A stretch of DNA of 24,207 nucleotides. Origin: an uncultured Capnocytophaga sp. GTDB lineage: Bacteria > Bacteroidota > Bacteroidia > Flavobacteriales > Flavobacteriaceae. Below are positions 7,503 through 15,247 of the stretch, in pieces; position 1 is the stretch's first letter, and the number at the start of each line of letters is the position of its first letter. The stretch is from NCBI RefSeq assembly GCF_937936315.1, contig NZ_CALGWU010000014.1, positions 1 to 24,207 on the forward strand, written 5' to 3'. The notes under the pieces were generated by a model that saw nothing but the letters and a program-made list of their open reading frames with translations, ran no database searches and had not been told where the DNA came from. Position numbers and translations under genes: made by a program.

Positions 7503-7533
7503 CAAAGTTCCGTAATGCCCCTCACGTATGAAA
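7503..7533 (-). promoter_or_regulatory. Late promoter of the minus-strand head operon
   Basis: On the minus strand TTTC (7530-7533), a 19-bp spacer and GAACTTTG (7503-7510) form a promoter one mismatch off consensus at each element. Its -7 region reads GGAACTTTGCACC, nearly identical to GGAATTTTGCACC of the opposite promoter. Weak core elements fit an activator-dependent phage late promoter. RNA would start near 7496, about 12 nt before the ATG. Confidence 0.55.
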
Positions 7534-7549
7534 ATTCTTGTTCTGAAAT

Positions 7550-7595
7550 GGGTCGGATTTACTGCCTTTTTTGGGTCGGATTTACTGCCTATTTC
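7550..7595. repeat. Tandem 23-bp direct repeat between the divergent late promoters
   Basis: Two abutting copies, 7550-7572 and 7573-7595, match at 21 of 23 positions and share GGGTCGGATTTACTGCCT followed by a T-rich end. They lie 10 bp from the plus-strand -33 element (7606) and 16 bp from the minus-strand one (7533). The placement suits a shared activator or repressor site serving both late operons. Confidence 0.75.
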
Positions 7596-7605
7596 GGAAT
7601 GTCAA

Positions 7606-7637
7606 TTTGTGAGGATGCCAACTTCTTTGGAATTTTG
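7606..7637 (+). promoter_or_regulatory. Late promoter of the plus-strand capsid/tail operon
   Basis: TTTG (7606-7609), a 20-bp spacer and GAATTTTG (7630-7637), within GGAATTTTGCACC, mirror the minus-strand late promoter. RNA would start near 7644, leaving a leader of about 43 nt before the ATG at 7687. Confidence 0.55.
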
Positions 7638-7686
7638 CACCGCAGAGAGGCAGGTAGCACCTGCTGGCAATCAACTTTTAAAAACA

Positions 7687-8754
7687 ATGACTAAGCAAAC
7701 AAAAGGACATAGTATAGCTAAGATAAATGCTCAGGCAGGTGTATTGGAGCTCCGTATTACAGGGCAGATATACTTTGGATGGACAGCCTCCGACTTTCGA
7801 TATGAAGTAGACAGAGCCCTAAAAGAGGGTATCACCTCTGCCGAGGTATATCTCAATACCGCAGGAGGTTCGGTATATGAAGCTACTGAAATTGTAAACC
7901 AACTCAAACGCCTTAAAAATGTAACTATTAGTACAGGCGCATTGGTAGCCTCAGCAGGCACCTACATTATGGCACATTTTCCTGCTAAGGCCTATAAGAG
8001 TTCGCAATTTATGATACATAAGCCTATTACAGAGTTCTATGGTAATATAGATCAGATGCGGGCAGACTTAAAGCACTTGGAAAATGTAACAGAGCAATAC
8101 AAAGAGGTCTATGCCAAACGCTTTGGAAAGACTTCCAAAGATATAGATGAGCTATGGAAGCAGGACTACTGGCTCAGTGCTATGGAGGCAAAAGAAATAG
8201 GGCTTATATCAGAGATTGTGGACGGAGAGCCTGAAATCACTACAGAGACTGTAGCCATGATGCAAGCTTGCGGATGTAAGAGCTTGCCTAAGCCTAACAA
8301 AGTAATCAATTCAAAAAATATAGAAAAAATGGATAGAGACACCCTTATTTCCGCTCTTGGAATGGCCTCAGATGCCACCGATGAGCAAATTAAAGAACGT
8401 ATCCAAGCTCTTAAAGAGCAAGAGGCAAAGAGAGCGGTAGAGGCTAAGGATAGAGCCGAGAAATTAGTTAATAAAGCTATCTTCGACAAGAAGATTACTG
8501 CCGACAAAAAAGACTTGTATGTAGGCTTGGCAGAGGCTGACTATGATAAAACGGCTACCCTATTAGAGGCAATAGAGGCTCCTCGACCTGCCTCACAAAC
8601 TATCGTTCCCGCTAAAAGTGCTGTAGAGGACAGAAGCACTTGGACAATGGAAGATTACCTAACAAAGGATCCTGATGCCTTAGACGCACTAATGGTTTCA
8701 GACCCTCAAAAGGTAAAAGAACTCAACGCTATGTATCAACAAAAAAACAAGTAG
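7687..8754 (+). CDS. ClpP-type prohead protease with C-terminal scaffold-like region
   Basis: From the ATG at 7687 the product is 355 residues. Residues about 18-180 are a ClpP/SppA-like serine protease: YLNTAGGSVYEA, then GALVASAGTYIM (Ser89), MIHKPITE (His111) and QDYWLSAMEAKEIGLISEIVD in two halves (QDYWLSAM, EAKEIGLISEIVD; Asp160). Residues from about 215 are charged and helical, like a scaffold that the protease removes during head maturation. The ORF is open back to an ATG at 7528, but that would begin inside the promoter region and translate the tandem repeats, so 7687 is preferred. An internal ATG at 8329 may start a separate scaffold. The capsid gene follows after 3 bp. Confidence 0.85.
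   Translation: MTKQTKGHSIAKINAQAGVLELRITGQIYFGWTASDFRYEVDRALKEGITSAEVYLNTAGGSVYEATEIVNQLKRLKNVTISTGALVASAGTYIMAHFPAKAYKSSQFMIHKPITEFYGNIDQMRADLKHLENVTEQYKEVYAKRFGKTSKDIDELWKQDYWLSAMEAKEIGLISEIVDGEPEITTETVAMMQACGCKSLPKPNKVINSKNIEKMDRDTLISALGMASDATDEQIKERIQALKEQEAKRAVEAKDRAEKLVNKAIFDKKITADKKDLYVGLAEADYDKTATLLEAIEAPRPASQTIVPAKSAVEDRSTWTMEDYLTKDPDALDALMVSDPQKVKELNAMYQQKNK
8329..8754 (+). CDS. Possible nested scaffold protein in the protease frame
   Basis: An ATG at 8329-8331, in frame at codon 215 of the protease gene, follows a very A-rich stretch (8309-8328) of the kind that promotes translation starts in Bacteroidota. The product would be 141 residues (MDRDTLISALGMASDATDEQ...), helical and highly charged, suited to a capsid scaffold. 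Mu protease gpI and scaffold gpZ, and lambda C and Nu3, use the same nested layout. The independent start is inferred. Confidence 0.4.
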   Translation: MDRDTLISALGMASDATDEQIKERIQALKEQEAKRAVEAKDRAEKLVNKAIFDKKITADKKDLYVGLAEADYDKTATLLEAIEAPRPASQTIVPAKSAVEDRSTWTMEDYLTKDPDALDALMVSDPQKVKELNAMYQQKNK

Positions 8755-8757
8755 AAA

Positions 8758-9648
8758 ATGCCAATTAGAAGTGAAACATTACCAGTAAAGAATGAGCTCG
8801 CCGTAACGGAGCTTATTACTCAATTTAGACATGAGAACGAATGGCTCGAAGCCGTAAAATCAAAAAACGAATGGGTAGGTAACGATGTTATTAAGATACC
8901 CGTAAGAGGGGTAGCCCCTAAGGTGCTTATTGATAACACAGTCTATCCTATCTCTTCCCACCAAAGAGAAGACGGAAAGGTAGTGATTACACTGCACAAA
9001 TATGAGACAGAGAACACTGAAGTAACTACAGACGAACTCTATGCTCTCCCTTACGAAAAAGTAAGTGATGTGCAAATACAACACCGAGAAACATTGGAAG
9101 ACAGAACTGCAGAACACGCGTTGGTTTCTATCGCCCCACAAAAAAACACGGCAAAAACACCCGTAATCACAACCACGGGAGAAGATGACGGAACAGGGCG
9201 TAAACGACTTATCGCTAAGGACTTGATTCGTCTTAAAAAGCAATTGGATAAGCTAAAAGTACCTCGCAAAGGTCGTGTATTGGTTCTTTGTTCAGACCAT
9301 ATTGCCGACTTACTCATTGAGGACTTGACCTTTAAAACTCGCTACCAAGATGCCAATGGAGGAAAAATAGCAAGCAACTACTATGGCTTTGAAATCTATG
9401 AGAGTACCTATGCTCCTACCTACCACAATGGTGAAAAAGAAGCCTTTGGAGCGGTAGCGCAAGGTAAAGAAGCCTCCGTTGTATTTCACAAGAACTACAC
9501 CGTAAAAGCTGTAGGAAGTGCCGTTCGCTATGCCCGCGAGAAAAGTAGTAACCCAGAAGGACGCAAACATACCATAGGCTTTGAAATGCACTTTGTCTGT
9601 GTCGCTATCAAGGATGAAGGTACAGCAGCTATCACCAGTGGTAGCTAA
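8758..9648 (+). CDS. Major capsid protein (Mu gpT-like position)
   Basis: A 296-residue protein placed right after the protease/scaffold gene. Features fit an HK97-fold shell protein: an N-terminal part with WVGNDVIKIPVRGVAP, a charged loop region, then RVLVLCSDHIADLLIEDL, a central part with KIASNYYGFEIYESTYAPTY, and the end GSAVRYAREKSSNPEG followed by HTIGFEMHFVCVAIKDEG, typical of capsid proteins of Bacteroidota Mu-like phages. The gene is followed by a hairpin that could set its mRNA level. Assignment rests on position, size and general pattern. Confidence 0.8.
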   Translation: MPIRSETLPVKNELAVTELITQFRHENEWLEAVKSKNEWVGNDVIKIPVRGVAPKVLIDNTVYPISSHQREDGKVVITLHKYETENTEVTTDELYALPYEKVSDVQIQHRETLEDRTAEHALVSIAPQKNTAKTPVITTTGEDDGTGRKRLIAKDLIRLKKQLDKLKVPRKGRVLVLCSDHIADLLIEDLTFKTRYQDANGGKIASNYYGFEIYESTYAPTYHNGEKEAFGAVAQGKEASVVFHKNYTVKAVGSAVRYAREKSSNPEGRKHTIGFEMHFVCVAIKDEGTAAITSGS

Positions 9649-9653
9649 TAGAC

Positions 9654-9685
9654 GGGGGTGATCCCGTAAGACCACCCCCTTATTT
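9654..9685 (+). terminator. Hairpin after the capsid gene, possible partial terminator
   Basis: GGGGGTG (9654-9660) pairs with CACCCCC (9673-9679) around a 12-nt loop, followed by TTATTT. It may stop part of the transcription or protect the 3' end of an abundant capsid mRNA. Confidence 0.55.
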
Positions 9686-9712
9686 AAAAATCTTTTAAAC
9701 TCAATTTAAACA

Positions 9713-10033
9713 ATGGAAAATCCAAAAACATACACCCAACTCTTAGTCATTGCTGTAGAAGTAATGCAAGCTAATGACCTCGAAGAAGTATTTGCCACCG
9801 AAGATGGGCAAATCTTCTATGAAAAGAATCGTGCCCAGCTCCACGCCTCCACTATTGAAAGCAAAGTATATACTTTTGACAATAGCAAAAGTGTAAAGTT
9901 GTCAAACAAGATACCACAAATCAAAAAAGATAAGGAGGGTAAAACAGAGCCTCAAAAAGCAGAAGGAGCTACTGTACAAGGAAAAACAGAAAGCGGAGAG
10001 CCTACAGAAGACGACGAACTAAAAACTGAATAA
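9713..10033 (+). CDS. Small head-associated protein, unknown (Mu gp35 position)
   Basis: A 106-residue protein. Residues 1-65 look folded (YTQLLVIAVEVMQANDLEEV, then FATEDGQIFYEKN). The rest is low-complexity, rich in Lys, Glu, Thr and Pro, ending in an acidic tail. It lies between capsid and sheath, where Mu has gp35 and where head-decoration or head-tail joining proteins often lie. No family is recognised. The sheath gene follows after 3 bp. Confidence 0.6.
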   Translation: MENPKTYTQLLVIAVEVMQANDLEEVFATEDGQIFYEKNRAQLHASTIESKVYTFDNSKSVKLSNKIPQIKKDKEGKTEPQKAEGATVQGKTESGEPTEDDELKTE

Positions 10034-10036
10034 CAA

Positions 10037-11263
10037 ATGGGACAACTCAAAGGATTTACATTTAAAAAAGCTGAAGGAGGCTTAGGGCGTACCGCTTCCA
10101 CTAAAGATAATTTGTTTTTAGTAGTAGCTGCAATGGCTGTAGCAGGAACGCAACTCACACACGGAGAGACTAAGTCCTTTATTCAGCTAAAGGATGCGGA
10201 AGCAGTAGGTATTACTGAAAGTTTGGACGCCAATCAAAAAGTACTTACTCACTATCACCTATCTGAAATCTTCCGCTTAGCCCCCGAAAGTCAAATTATC
10301 TTCCTGCCCGTAGCGGTGGGTAAGATACAGGACAGCACAGCGCAAATAGTGAAGACTATCCGCGCTAACAAGCAAATTAAGGGGGTAGGGCTCTTTGGAT
10401 TTACCAATGACCTTTCTACCATTGCCAGTGATGTAGAGGAGCTACAAACCCAAATCGTAGAAGCGGTAAAACCTGATGGTATACTGATAGACTTTGTACT
10501 TGTGGAAGGAAAAGGGAAAGAGGGCTTAGAAGTAAATAACTTTGCCGACCTCAAAGAAAAGAATGCCCCACAGGTATCGGTAGTAATTGCCCAAGACAAA
10601 GGTATTGCCGCTATAGACGATGCCTACAAGTACCACGCCAGTATAGGTAGTGCTTTGGGTATGTTGTCGGTACGCAATGTGAGTGAAAACTTAGGCTCGG
10701 TAGATATTGAAACAAAACCCGAAAATGCCAAAGGGGGAAATACCTATCCCCTTACTGATGAGGGAAAAAAACGCTACATCAGTGGAGGTATTTCCACAGG
10801 GCAAAGTGCAGAAGAACTTAGCAATGAGCAGCTGAAATTACTCAATGATAAAGGGTATATTTTGGCAGGACAATATGCCGATATGGCAGGTTTTTTCCTT
10901 TCAAACTCTCCTACCTGTGTGAGCAAATCATCCGACTATACCTATATTGAAAATAATAGGATATGGAACAAAGCAGCACGTTTGGTGCGTCAAACCCTCT
11001 CACCACGTATCAAAAGCAAGCTGCCAAAGAACCCACAAACGGGCTACCTTAAAGACAGTATTGTTACCTCTTTACAGGAGTTGGCGGGCAAAGCTATTGA
11101 AAGACAAATGGTAGTAACTGGTGAGATTAGCGGCTATGCAGTGAGTATTGACGCAAAGCAAACGGTAACAGAGCAAACGCCCCTAAAGGTGAAAATACGC
11201 CTTGTGCCTGATGATATTCTACACGCTATTGAGGGCGAAATTGGTTTAACCTCTAATCTATAA
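10037..11263 (+). CDS. Contractile tail sheath protein (DUF2586-like)
   Basis: A 408-residue protein of the DUF2586 type, the sheath of Bacteroidota contractile-tailed phages and the equivalent of Mu gpL. Visible parts: an N-terminal domain with TQLTHGETKSFIQLKDAEAV, a Rossmann-like middle (IIFLPVAVG, IKGVGLFGFT, VVIAQDKGIAAIDDAY), and a C-terminal domain with PTCVSKSSDYTYIENNRIWN followed by KAARLVRQTL and a final beta region (PLKVKIRLVPDDILHAIEGE), the usual sheath handshake region. It is followed by a tube-size protein, as expected. Confidence 0.85.
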   Translation: MGQLKGFTFKKAEGGLGRTASTKDNLFLVVAAMAVAGTQLTHGETKSFIQLKDAEAVGITESLDANQKVLTHYHLSEIFRLAPESQIIFLPVAVGKIQDSTAQIVKTIRANKQIKGVGLFGFTNDLSTIASDVEELQTQIVEAVKPDGILIDFVLVEGKGKEGLEVNNFADLKEKNAPQVSVVIAQDKGIAAIDDAYKYHASIGSALGMLSVRNVSENLGSVDIETKPENAKGGNTYPLTDEGKKRYISGGISTGQSAEELSNEQLKLLNDKGYILAGQYADMAGFFLSNSPTCVSKSSDYTYIENNRIWNKAARLVRQTLSPRIKSKLPKNPQTGYLKDSIVTSLQELAGKAIERQMVVTGEISGYAVSIDAKQTVTEQTPLKVKIRLVPDDILHAIEGEIGLTSNL

Positions 11264-11272
11264 TACTATACT

Positions 11273-11710
11273 ATGCCAAAGAATACAAATGTTATCAATC
11301 ACTTCGGGAAACTACAAGGTTGGAATTGTTTAACCTTCAACCTTTTGGGACGTGATGTGGTAGGTATTGTCGAAATTAACTATTCGGATAGTACCAAAAA
11401 GTCGAATATTATGGGCGCGGGAGGTTTTCCCGTTGGGCGTACGGAGGAGAACTATGAAGCAAAGGCTTCTATTACTATTCTCAAAGAAGAAGTAGACGGC
11501 ATACATCGTTCTCTACCAAAGGGCACCCGCCTACAGGATATTGAACCTTTCGACATTCCCGTCATCTATGAAGCGCCAAGCGGACTTATCATTAAAGATA
11601 TGATACGCAATGCGGAGTTCTTAGGTACTGAAATGGCTATCAAGCAAGGAGATGGCTCTATTGCTATCAAATTTGAGCTGATTGTAAGTCATATTGACTG
11701 GAATATTTAA
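11273..11710 (+). CDS. Tail tube protein (Mu gpM-like)
   Basis: A 145-residue beta-rich protein directly after the sheath: NHFGKLQGWNCLTFNLLGRD, then VVGIVEINYS, NYEAKASITILKEEVDGI and a C-terminal IAIKFELIVSHIDW. Size, order and strand pattern fit a contractile-tail inner tube subunit that polymerises around the tape measure. The GRTEENYEAKASITI segment with its charged turn is typical of the family. Assignment by position and pattern. Confidence 0.75.
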   Translation: MPKNTNVINHFGKLQGWNCLTFNLLGRDVVGIVEINYSDSTKKSNIMGAGGFPVGRTEENYEAKASITILKEEVDGIHRSLPKGTRLQDIEPFDIPVIYEAPSGLIIKDMIRNAEFLGTEMAIKQGDGSIAIKFELIVSHIDWNI

Positions 11711-11733
11711 TAACCTTTTAAAAGCTGTTTAAA

Positions 11734-12081
11734 ATGAAAAAATATACCGAAGCCGATATAGAAAACTACAAGGCTAAATACCCTAATGTGGTAAGAGAAA
11801 TAGCCGTGTATCCATCGGGTACTACCTTTACCGAAGAGGGAGAAGCCAGTGAAGATCCCGCTTACTTTTTGGTAAAGAAACCCAGTAAAAACCTACTTGC
11901 CTTAGTGACTTCTAAAGAGTATATAGAAAGTCCAGACAAGGCCAATGAGGCACTGGTAAAGAATTGTGTACTGGATGGTGATATGGAGTGGATGGAAAAT
12001 GATGCCTCCATCTATATGGGCCTTATTACTGAGCTAAGTAAGCTCTTACAGAGTTCAAAGGTAGCCTTAAAAAAAGTGTAG
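11734..12081 (+). CDS. Tail assembly chaperone, short (G-type) form
   Basis: A 115-residue protein between tube and tape measure. It contains an N-terminal KYTEADIENYKAKYPNVVRE and a helical C-terminal half, and ends KVALKKV just after a slippery A7 run. By position it equals lambda gpG or Mu gp41. These chaperones coat the tape measure during tail assembly. A -1 frameshift at 12069-12075 would extend it into the next frame (12075-12305) to a GT-type protein of 190 residues. Confidence 0.75.
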   Translation: MKKYTEADIENYKAKYPNVVREIAVYPSGTTFTEEGEASEDPAYFLVKKPSKNLLALVTSKEYIESPDKANEALVKNCVLDGDMEWMENDASIYMGLITELSKLLQSSKVALKKV

Positions 12082-12114
12082 AGTCGTCGCTCCTTTCCTT
12101 AGAAGCGTACGACT
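12069..12114 (+). promoter_or_regulatory. Programmed -1 frameshift signal
   Basis: The zero frame reads TTA AAA AAA GTG TAG. The heptamer A AAA AAA (12069-12075) is a classic -1 slippery site. After a 6-nt spacer a stem forms: AGTCGTCGCT (12082-12091) with AGCG (12104-12107), one bulged T, and ACGACT (12109-12114), 10 bp in all. Slippery site, spacer length and stem match the known design of frameshift sites in phage tail chaperone genes. Confidence 0.82.
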
Positions 12115-12305
12115 TTATAGAAGGCATAGATGCACTACTCCGTGCCAATGGTCAGAAGCCTGAAATGATGAACGATACTCAGTGGCGGGAACATTTTAAA
12201 GCCCTTGACTTTAATATGAAGTGCCAAGAACAACTCCTATACCAAGCCGTAAAACGCGCCTTGGTAGAAGTACTGAACGAAATTAGTAAACAGTCTAACC
12301 CCTAA
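12075..12305 (+). CDS. Tail assembly chaperone, frameshift (T-type) extension
   Basis: This 76-codon frame has no good start of its own near its beginning. It is read from the -1 slip: SVESSLLSLEAYDFIEGIDA, then LLRANGQKPEMMNDTQWREH and a helical end, stop TAA at 12303-12305. It is coding-like throughout. The fusion to the short chaperone recruits tail subunits in lambda; Mu gp41/42 is the close parallel. An ATG pair at 12165 could give a shorter separate product, but the frameshift is the simpler reading. The tape measure starts 12 bp later. Confidence 0.75.
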   Translation, partial: SVESSLLSLEAYDFIEGIDALLRANGQKPEMMNDTQWREHFKALDFNMKCQEQLLYQAVKRALVEVLNEISKQSNP

Positions 12306-12317
12306 TACTCCGCAACC

Positions 12318-14345
12318 GTGAATCACACTACAACGTGGATTTTTGAAGCCAAAGACAATGTATCGCAACCTTTGCACACCGCACAAGAGAATGTGAGGCG
12401 TGCGGCTGAGGGTATGCACAATACTTGGAAAGACTTCATAAGCAGTATGAAAGAGGGGTGGGATAAGTTGGCAACCAGTATGCGACCTATCGATTGGCAA
12501 GCAGCTTCACAAGGATTTTTGAATATTACTCAAAAGTTCTCAGAGGCCGCACAAGTAGGGGCAGACTATGAGAAATCATTACTTGATGTAGCTGCTATTA
12601 CTGGTATTACCGGAGACGATTTGGATAAACTTGGGGGAAAGGCACGTAACCTTGCCAAAGAATTTGGAGGTACGGCTACTGACAACCTTGCTACTTTTCA
12701 AACAATCCTCTCACGCTTAGGTCCTCAGATAGGAGAAAGCGATGAGGCGCTTGCCAAAATGGGTAGCTATGCTAATACGCTCGCCAAAACTATGGGAGGC
12801 GATGTGGTAGGAGCTACCGATGCGCTTACTACCTCAATGCTTCAGTTCAAAGTGAATTTGGATGATCCTATCACAGCAGCTGCCGAAATGGAGCGAATGA
12901 TGAATGTAATGGCAGCAGGAGCCAAAGAAGGTGCTGCCGAAGTGCCTCAGATAGCCCAAGCTCTCGTACAAGCAGGTGGAGCTGCTAAACTCTCTAATGT
13001 AAGTTTTGAGGAGACGAACGCCGCACTGCAAGCCCTCGCCCAATCGGGCAAATATGGAGCCGAAGCAGGGGTAGGACTTAGGAACGTGCTTATTAAAATG
13101 AATGCACCCTCTGCCCTCTCTAAAGAGGCTACTAATATGCTTGCCGCCTATGGAGTAAATATGCAAAAAGTATCAGACACTACGGTACCTTTTGCCGAAC
13201 GACTCAAAGAGTTGCAGAAGATAGGACAAAATACTGATGTTTTGGCCGCCGTCTTTGGAGCTGAAAATATACAAGCTGCTCAAGGACTTATCAATACTGC
13301 ACAAGCACAAGCCGAACTTACCGAGCAAATCAGCGGTACCAATGTAGCTACCGAACAAGCTACTATCGTAATGAGCGGCTGGAGTGAGTGGATGGGCAGA
13401 TGTAAAGCTTGGTTAGATGACTTGAAAATAGGTTCGTTTTCCTTTACCAAGGTGCTTGGGGTAGTAGGCGACAGCTTAGGAGGCGTTATTAGCACTTTGG
13501 GCGATATGGGGTCTGCTTATTCAGGACTTGCCCCTGTGGTAAAGGCTCTTGGAGGGTGGCTTAAACAAACTGTAGTAGTTCAGAAGCTAATGGTTGTATG
13601 GACAAAGGCGGCTACAGCCGTACAATGGTTGTGGAATGCGGCTCTGTCAGCTAATCCTATTGGTATTATTATCGTTGCCATTGGCGCATTGGTGGCAGGT
13701 ATTATATACTTGGCTAATAAGGTTAGTGGTTGGGGAGAAGCGTGGAAACACACGTGGGAGGGCGCAAAACTCCTCTTTCAAGGTTTTTCAGCAAGTATTG
13801 AAACAGTATGGCTAACTATGGTCAATTCCCTAATGATAGGTCTTAATAAGATAAAAGAGGGATGGTATGAGTTTAAGAATGCTGTAGGATTGGGAGATGA
13901 GAGCGAAAATAATAAGATGCTTGCCCAAATCAATGAAGACACTGAGAACCGTAAAAAAGCCATTGCCGATAGTGCTAAAGTAGCTTATGAAGCTAATCTT
14001 GCCGCTAAAGAAGAGTTTATAAAGGCAGGACAATCACTTACTTGGAATAAAAATAAAAAAGAAGCTACCGAAGCCCCTAAAGCGGGCAATCTTTCTGCCA
14101 GTTCGGTTATTGGAGGAGGTGCAAGTCCTAACCCTATCACCCCTACTAAAGGGAGCAAAGAAGGGGGAAAGGACAGCACAATGAGCGTAGGAGGTAGTGG
14201 TGGGGGAAGCAAGACTATCACCATTAATATCACAATGAATAACACTTTCCCCATCGACAAAACTATTGGAAGTAAAGAAAATGCCGCTAATGGAGTAATT
14301 AGCAAAATTAATGACCGTATGCGTGACGCCTTAGTAACCTTATAA
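12318..14345 (+). CDS. Tail tape measure protein
   Basis: A 675-residue protein starting at a GTG. Residues about 75-345 are a TP901-type tape measure core: SLLDVAAITGITGDDLDKLG, then TATDNLATFQTILSRLG, MERMMNVMAAGAKEGAAEVP and FEETNAALQALAQSGKYGAE. Around residues 440-480 a strongly hydrophobic stretch (ANPIGIIIVAIGALVAGIIY) is likely the segment that enters the host membrane during DNA ejection. The C-terminal 80 residues are Gly/Ser-rich and then beta (KTITINITMNNTFPI). Its length sets tail length; the short size suggests a fairly short contractile tail. Confidence 0.92.
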   Translation: MNHTTTWIFEAKDNVSQPLHTAQENVRRAAEGMHNTWKDFISSMKEGWDKLATSMRPIDWQAASQGFLNITQKFSEAAQVGADYEKSLLDVAAITGITGDDLDKLGGKARNLAKEFGGTATDNLATFQTILSRLGPQIGESDEALAKMGSYANTLAKTMGGDVVGATDALTTSMLQFKVNLDDPITAAAEMERMMNVMAAGAKEGAAEVPQIAQALVQAGGAAKLSNVSFEETNAALQALAQSGKYGAEAGVGLRNVLIKMNAPSALSKEATNMLAAYGVNMQKVSDTTVPFAERLKELQKIGQNTDVLAAVFGAENIQAAQGLINTAQAQAELTEQISGTNVATEQATIVMSGWSEWMGRCKAWLDDLKIGSFSFTKVLGVVGDSLGGVISTLGDMGSAYSGLAPVVKALGGWLKQTVVVQKLMVVWTKAATAVQWLWNAALSANPIGIIIVAIGALVAGIIYLANKVSGWGEAWKHTWEGAKLLFQGFSASIETVWLTMVNSLMIGLNKIKEGWYEFKNAVGLGDESENNKMLAQINEDTENRKKAIADSAKVAYEANLAAKEEFIKAGQSLTWNKNKKEATEAPKAGNLSASSVIGGGASPNPITPTKGSKEGGKDSTMSVGGSGGGSKTITINITMNNTFPIDKTIGSKENAANGVISKINDRMRDALVTL

Positions 14346-14358
14346 TTGCCCTTAGACT

Positions 14359-14637
14359 ATGAAAGATATACTTGTAGATGAGCATAACGACTTAGAAATT
14401 ATAGCGGGCGACTTTTCCATAGGGGAAAGTATGTTGCAGGAGGTAGGATTTATCCTCCAAAGTCAGCAGGGTAATTGGAAGTCTGATCCTTTAGTAGGAG
14501 CGAATATGGTAGAGCTCATCAAAGGGAAACATAATCGTACGGCCGTAGAGAAACGTATTAAGATACAGTTAGAAAGAGACGGCAAAGACTATGATGCTAT
14601 CAAGAAACTATTAAAGCTCAATATAGACAATGGATAA
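14359..14637 (+). CDS. Baseplate wedge-like protein (gp25/Mu gp46-like)
   Basis: A 92-residue protein with the pattern D-L-E-I-I-A-G-D-F-S-I-G followed by LQEVGFILQSQQGNWKSDP and LVGANMVELI, which is the layout of small GPW/gp25-type or Mu gp46-type baseplate proteins (NDL..GDF.IG...Q....IL....G.wk.dP..G). It overlaps the next gene by 8 bp. Located just after the tape measure, where baseplate genes begin. Confidence 0.6.
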   Translation: MKDILVDEHNDLEIIAGDFSIGESMLQEVGFILQSQQGNWKSDPLVGANMVELIKGKHNRTAVEKRIKIQLERDGKDYDAIKKLLKLNIDNG

Positions 14638-15247
14638 CCGCTATAACATATCACAACTCTTTAAGTTGGCTTTTGGCACTAACCTGCCCGTGTACCTCAC
14701 CGTACCCATAGGTCGGGAGCCTGTACATACAGCTGAATATGGTAGTATTCGTACGGTGGAAAGGGAGGAGGCTATGCGACTATCTAAACTCGGTACGCCT
14801 ATTGTTTTTCCAGTGAAGTTTACTGCGGGTAGTTACAAGTTCTACGACTACCAAAGTAAGATAGTAGAGAAGCAGTTAGCTGACTTTTGGTTGCCTCCTG
14901 CTACTATGGTAGATTTTTCGAGAGTAAAGAATATCAGTCGTACTGATGTGATAGGAGGCAATGGCACTGTAAAGGAAATCTATGGCTTTGACGATTGGCA
15001 GATACGTATTCGTGCGGTGTGCCACAACGATGAGCTAAGCGCACGAGAGTACGAAAAACGCCTTATAGAATGGTCGGAGGTGATACAATCTATCTCGGTA
15101 GAAGGAGATCTTTTTGGGTGGAAAAACATTCACAACCTCGTGATTGAAAGCATTGATATACGTAGCTTGGAGGGTACTCCTAACATTATCCCCATAGAGC
15201 TAAATTGCATTAGTGACGAACCTTTTGAACTTATTTATAGACTATGA
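14630..15247 (+). CDS. DUF6046 phage tail/baseplate protein
   Basis: A 205-residue protein with strong DUF6046 marks: GTPIVFPVKFTAGSYKFYDY, then LPPATMVDFSRVKNISRTDV, GTVKEIYGFDDWQIRIRAVC, and RSLEGTPNIIPIELNCISDE near the end. This family is found in tail gene clusters of Bacteroidota phages and probably belongs to the baseplate or tail tip; Mu has no direct match, though the position resembles gpN. Its stop overlaps an ATG (ATGA, 15244-15247) that would couple translation to the next gene, where an in-frame TAG follows. Confidence 0.8.
   Translation: MDNRYNISQLFKLAFGTNLPVYLTVPIGREPVHTAEYGSIRTVEREEAMRLSKLGTPIVFPVKFTAGSYKFYDYQSKIVEKQLADFWLPPATMVDFSRVKNISRTDVIGGNGTVKEIYGFDDWQIRIRAVCHNDELSAREYEKRLIEWSEVIQSISVEGDLFGWKNIHNLVIESIDIRSLEGTPNIIPIELNCISDEPFELIYRL

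Noticed and set aside
7485..7505. TTG start of the small terminase at 7505
   Set aside because: It lies inside the minus-strand -7 element and upstream of the probable RNA start; ATG at 7484 is better.
7528..7686. Long N-terminal reading of the protease gene from ATG 7528
   Set aside because: It would translate the tandem repeats and start upstream of the plus-strand promoter (7606-7637). The protease fold begins after ATG 7687.
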